A stretch of 64,000 bases of DNA from NCBI RefSeq assembly GCF_015477775.1, contig NZ_JADLQO010000002.1, positions 620,001 through 684,000 on the forward strand, in the 5' to 3' direction. The notes under the pieces were generated by a model, which was not told the DNA's origin, did not search any database, and saw nothing but the letters and a program-made list of their open reading frames with translations. The DNA is from Nocardia abscessus. GTDB taxonomy: Bacteria > Actinomycetota > Actinomycetes > Mycobacteriales > Mycobacteriaceae. Position 1 is the first letter of the stretch. The number at the start of each line of letters is the position of its first letter. This document shows positions 61,876-64,000 of this stretch, piece by piece. Both the position numbers and the translations under genes were made by a program.

Positions 61876-62868
61876 TTGGCGACCGTACTGAAGATGCTGC
61901 TAGCGGAGCGGCATCTCAAGAGTCATCCGGATTTTCTTGTCGCGTACGACCGATGCGCGGCGCAGCTGGACCCGCCCATTCCCCCAGGGCATGGGCCGGC
62001 GAAGGCGCAGTACTACCAGTGGTTGTCCGGCCGCATGATCGGACTTCCACGCGACTATCACTGCCGGGTACTCGAGAAGATGTTCCCCGGCTGGACTGTT
62101 GAAGGATTGTTCCAGATGGCCAACTCGACACCGGACGGCACAGGCTCGCTCGGGCCTGGTCCGTCCGGCACCGACGTCCGGCTCGAGGCGTTTCTCGGGG
62201 TGGAGACCACCACCAGGGGAACGACTCTGGTGTATCCGTCGTTCGAGCTGACCAGGTCGTCCGTGGACGCACTGCGGGCGGCGGGGATCTCCCGGCGGCG
62301 CGTATTCGGGAAGCAGGAGGGTGCCTTCCCGGATCGTCCCGTCGATGTTCCCTCCGTGGTGGCGGAGAACGATTTTCGCGGGCTGCTGTACATGTTCTCC
62401 ATGCTCCAACGCCACACCAGCATTCGGGCCGAGGTCCGCAGCGACCGTTACATGGTCGCTCACTACGACCGCCCGTTCATCAGCTTCGGGCTGAGCGGCA
62501 ACGATTGCACCCGGTTGTACCCGCGAACCGTCCAGCGCCCGCTGTTCACCATCCGCGACAGCGGCGCCGAGGACGATTTCACACCGGTGTACCTGGAGTT
62601 GGCCGACGGCAGCCGGTACGACTCGGGCGACGACCGCAATATCGGCGTCGTCGCGCGAGTGCGACCGTGCCCGGATCAGCATCCCGATCGATACTGGTTC
62701 TTCTGCGGCGGCCTGCGGCCACGCGGGACGGCCGGAGCGGGCTGGTATCTCGCCGATTCATGGCTTTCCCTCCAGCACCGTGTCGGTGATCGTGAGTTCG
62801 TCGCGGTCATCGGCGTCGACGAGTATTCCGACCGGACGACCAGTTTGGAGCATCTGCTGATCGCGTAG
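61876..62868 (+). CDS. HTH protein with an uncharacterised sensor domain
   Basis: 330 residues. The first 85 are a helix-turn-helix-like domain found in Streptomyces/Nocardia regulators: VLKMLLAERHLKSHPDFLVA, then KAQYYQWLSGRMIGLPRDYH and EKMFPGWTVEGLF. The rest is alpha/beta with FGKQEGAFPDR, SDRYMVAHYDRPFISFGLSG and DRYWFFCGGLRPRGTAGAGW; it recalls nucleotide-binding SLOG/TIR-like folds in rhythm only, so the ligand is unknown. TTG 61876 is chosen because AGGGGG lies 6 bp upstream. Confidence 0.7.
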   Translation: MATVLKMLLAERHLKSHPDFLVAYDRCAAQLDPPIPPGHGPAKAQYYQWLSGRMIGLPRDYHCRVLEKMFPGWTVEGLFQMANSTPDGTGSLGPGPSGTDVRLEAFLGVETTTRGTTLVYPSFELTRSSVDALRAAGISRRRVFGKQEGAFPDRPVDVPSVVAENDFRGLLYMFSMLQRHTSIRAEVRSDRYMVAHYDRPFISFGLSGNDCTRLYPRTVQRPLFTIRDSGAEDDFTPVYLELADGSRYDSGDDRNIGVVARVRPCPDQHPDRYWFFCGGLRPRGTAGAGWYLADSWLSLQHRVGDREFVAVIGVDEYSDRTTSLEHLLIA

Positions 62869-62897
62869 CCCGAGAGGAGAGGACGGCACGCACACCC

Positions 62898-62936
62898 GTC
62901 GGCCCGGACAGTCGGGACACCACTGTCCGGGCCGAC
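62898..62936 (+). terminator. Strong hairpin after the HTH gene
   Basis: 15-bp perfect arms GTCGGCCCGGACAGT / ACTGTCCGGGCCGAC around 9 nt. Located 29 bp after the stop, between convergent genes. Confidence 0.8.
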
Positions 62937-63105
62937 GCGGACGCATCGGCTCCGGACCCCACGGCGGGTTCGCGACGCGGCCGAGCACGACGAAGGAGGA
63001 CACCGTTGAACTATCGGTCGACACTGATCCGGGCGGCACTGTTTCCCGCGCCGCGGCACCGTGAGCTCCTGTTCTGGGTCGTCCCCGTCTGGGAGCGAAG
63101 GCGCA

Positions 63106-64000
63106 TCAATAACCGGCGGGCAACGCCGCGAGCATATCCCGCGTCACCGCGACGGCATTGTCGGAACTGCCGCCTTTGACCAGCAGCGTGGCGAACGCCA
63201 TGTCGCCGCGGAAGCCGACGAACCAGGAATGCGACCCGCCGTCGACTTCCGCCTCGCCGGTCTTGCCGTACACCTCGCCCTGATCGGCGATCCGCTCCGC
63301 CGTGCCGCCGACGACCACCTTCCGCATCATCGCGCGCAGTCCTTCGACGACGTCGGGCGCGAGAGCCGGACGGTCGCCGTCGATCTGGGTGGGCCGTCCC
63401 GCGATGAGGTAGGGCACGGGCGCCGAGCCGTTCGCGATGGTCGCCGCCATGAGCGCCATGCCGAACGCGCTGACCACCACTTTGCCCTGACCGATGCCGT
63501 CCTCGGTGCGCTGGATCAGGTCGTCGGTGGGCGGCACCGAGCCGGAGGTCGTGGGCAGCCCCACCACCGAGTAGACCGGCCCGACACCGAGCTTCGCGGC
63601 GGCCTCGTGCAGCGCCCGCCCGGGCAGCGCACTGGCGAGCTTGGCGAACGAGGTGTTGCAGGACCGCTCGTAAGCCGTGTACATCGGCACGTTGCCGACC
63701 GTGAACAAGTTGTAGTTGGGGATGGTCCGCTCGCCGATGACGATCCGGCTCGGGCACGGCAGCACCGTATCGGGTGTCGCGAGACCGTTCGACATGGCCG
63801 CGGCGGCGGTCACCGTCTTGAACACCGAGCCGGGCGGATATTGGCCGATCGTCGCGATGGGCCCGTCCCGGTCGGCGGCTTTGTTCTGCGCCACCGCCAG
63901 AATCGCGCCGGTGGACGGCCGCAGCACCACCATCATGGTCTGCTCGGCGCGCGGCCGCACAGCGCGCTGGGCCGCGATCTGCACGTTGCGGTCGACGCTG
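63106..64000 (-). CDS. Class B penicillin-binding protein (5' end outside the window)
   Basis: The visible 298 codons are the transpeptidase domain of a monofunctional PBP that cross-links peptidoglycan at the outer face of the membrane. Active-site motifs are in order: SVFK (in YPPGSVFKTVTAA), SCN (YERSCNTSF) and KTG (YGKTGEAEV), with VSAFGMALMAATIANG between. The N-terminal NTF2-like/MecA_N and membrane parts are beyond base 64000. It matches the PBP downstream of map/vapBC in M. tuberculosis (Rv2864c). Confidence 0.93.
   Translation of the reverse strand, partial: SVDRNVQIAAQRAVRPRAEQTMMVVLRPSTGAILAVAQNKAADRDGPIATIGQYPPGSVFKTVTAAAAMSNGLATPDTVLPCPSRIVIGERTIPNYNLFTVGNVPMYTAYERSCNTSFAKLASALPGRALHEAAAKLGVGPVYSVVGLPTTSGSVPPTDDLIQRTEDGIGQGKVVVSAFGMALMAATIANGSAPVPYLIAGRPTQIDGDRPALAPDVVEGLRAMMRKVVVGGTAERIADQGEVYGKTGEAEVDGGSHSWFVGFRGDMAFATLLVKGGSSDNAVAVTRDMLAALPAGY

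Overview
The window is very GC-rich actinobacterial DNA and most likely comes from Nocardia or a close mycolic-acid-forming relative. The reasons are GTG/TTG and apparently leaderless starts, LGFP repeats in a wall amidase, DUF3558 lipoproteins, an EspG/PPE-like type VII secretion gene set, XRE-DUF5753/DUF397 genes, a KstR-type and an IdeR-type operator, and a gene order that matches the Mycobacterium tuberculosis block proS-efpA-cysG-cobB-cobO-chelatase-GNAT-mqo-hydrolase-map-penicillin-binding protein. I saw no rRNA, tRNA or CRISPR array.

Bases 1-27,000 are mostly conserved core: the end of proS, yaaA, an HD phosphohydrolase, mmsA, an F420/FMN split-barrel enzyme, an EfpA-like exporter, siroheme synthase, a deaminase, two tandem DoxX-type membrane proteins, and a phosphotransferase plus AttH/hydratase-like pair behind a KstR-like site. 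A minus-strand cobalamin run follows (cobE, cobB with a 13-residue repeat insertion, cobO, an AAA-VWA chelatase), then an ElaA-type acetyltransferase, mqo, hydrolases, a VapBC toxin-antitoxin pair, cobQ and map.

Bases 27,000-48,300 are accessory and regulatory. They hold small membrane proteins, three dispersed DUF4254 paralogues, an amidohydrolase facing a PknK-type kinase/STAND/TPR protein across an operator-like palindrome, a PAS-GGDEF diguanylate cyclase, a stand-alone terpene synthase, a PAS-ANTAR regulator, an XRE-DUF5753 regulator, an amino acid permease, an ImmA-like peptidase, a truncated phosphotransferase, an SDR/HxlR divergent pair, and a MerR regulator fused to a DNA sliding-clamp-like domain. 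A lipoprotein gene under an IdeR-like box, a nitrobindin and a DUF397 gene with the decayed tail of its XRE partner complete the segment.

Bases 48,500-54,100 are a plus-strand run of two lipoproteins, WXG/PPE-like secretion substrates and an EspG chaperone with a one-base frameshift in a C7 run. Bases 54,300-61,800 form the most unusual segment: a one-repeat TIG protein, a 48-codon ORF, an endolysin-like amidase with LGFP repeats, three small holin-like membrane proteins and a 1310-residue protein made of 16 near-identical TIG repeats. A leader of about 77 nt recurs three times in it. It resembles a domesticated phage lysis/tail module used for holin-dependent release of a repeat adhesin. A HTH protein and a 5'-truncated class B penicillin-binding protein end the window. 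The map-to-PBP interval, which is short in M. tuberculosis, is about 36 kb here.
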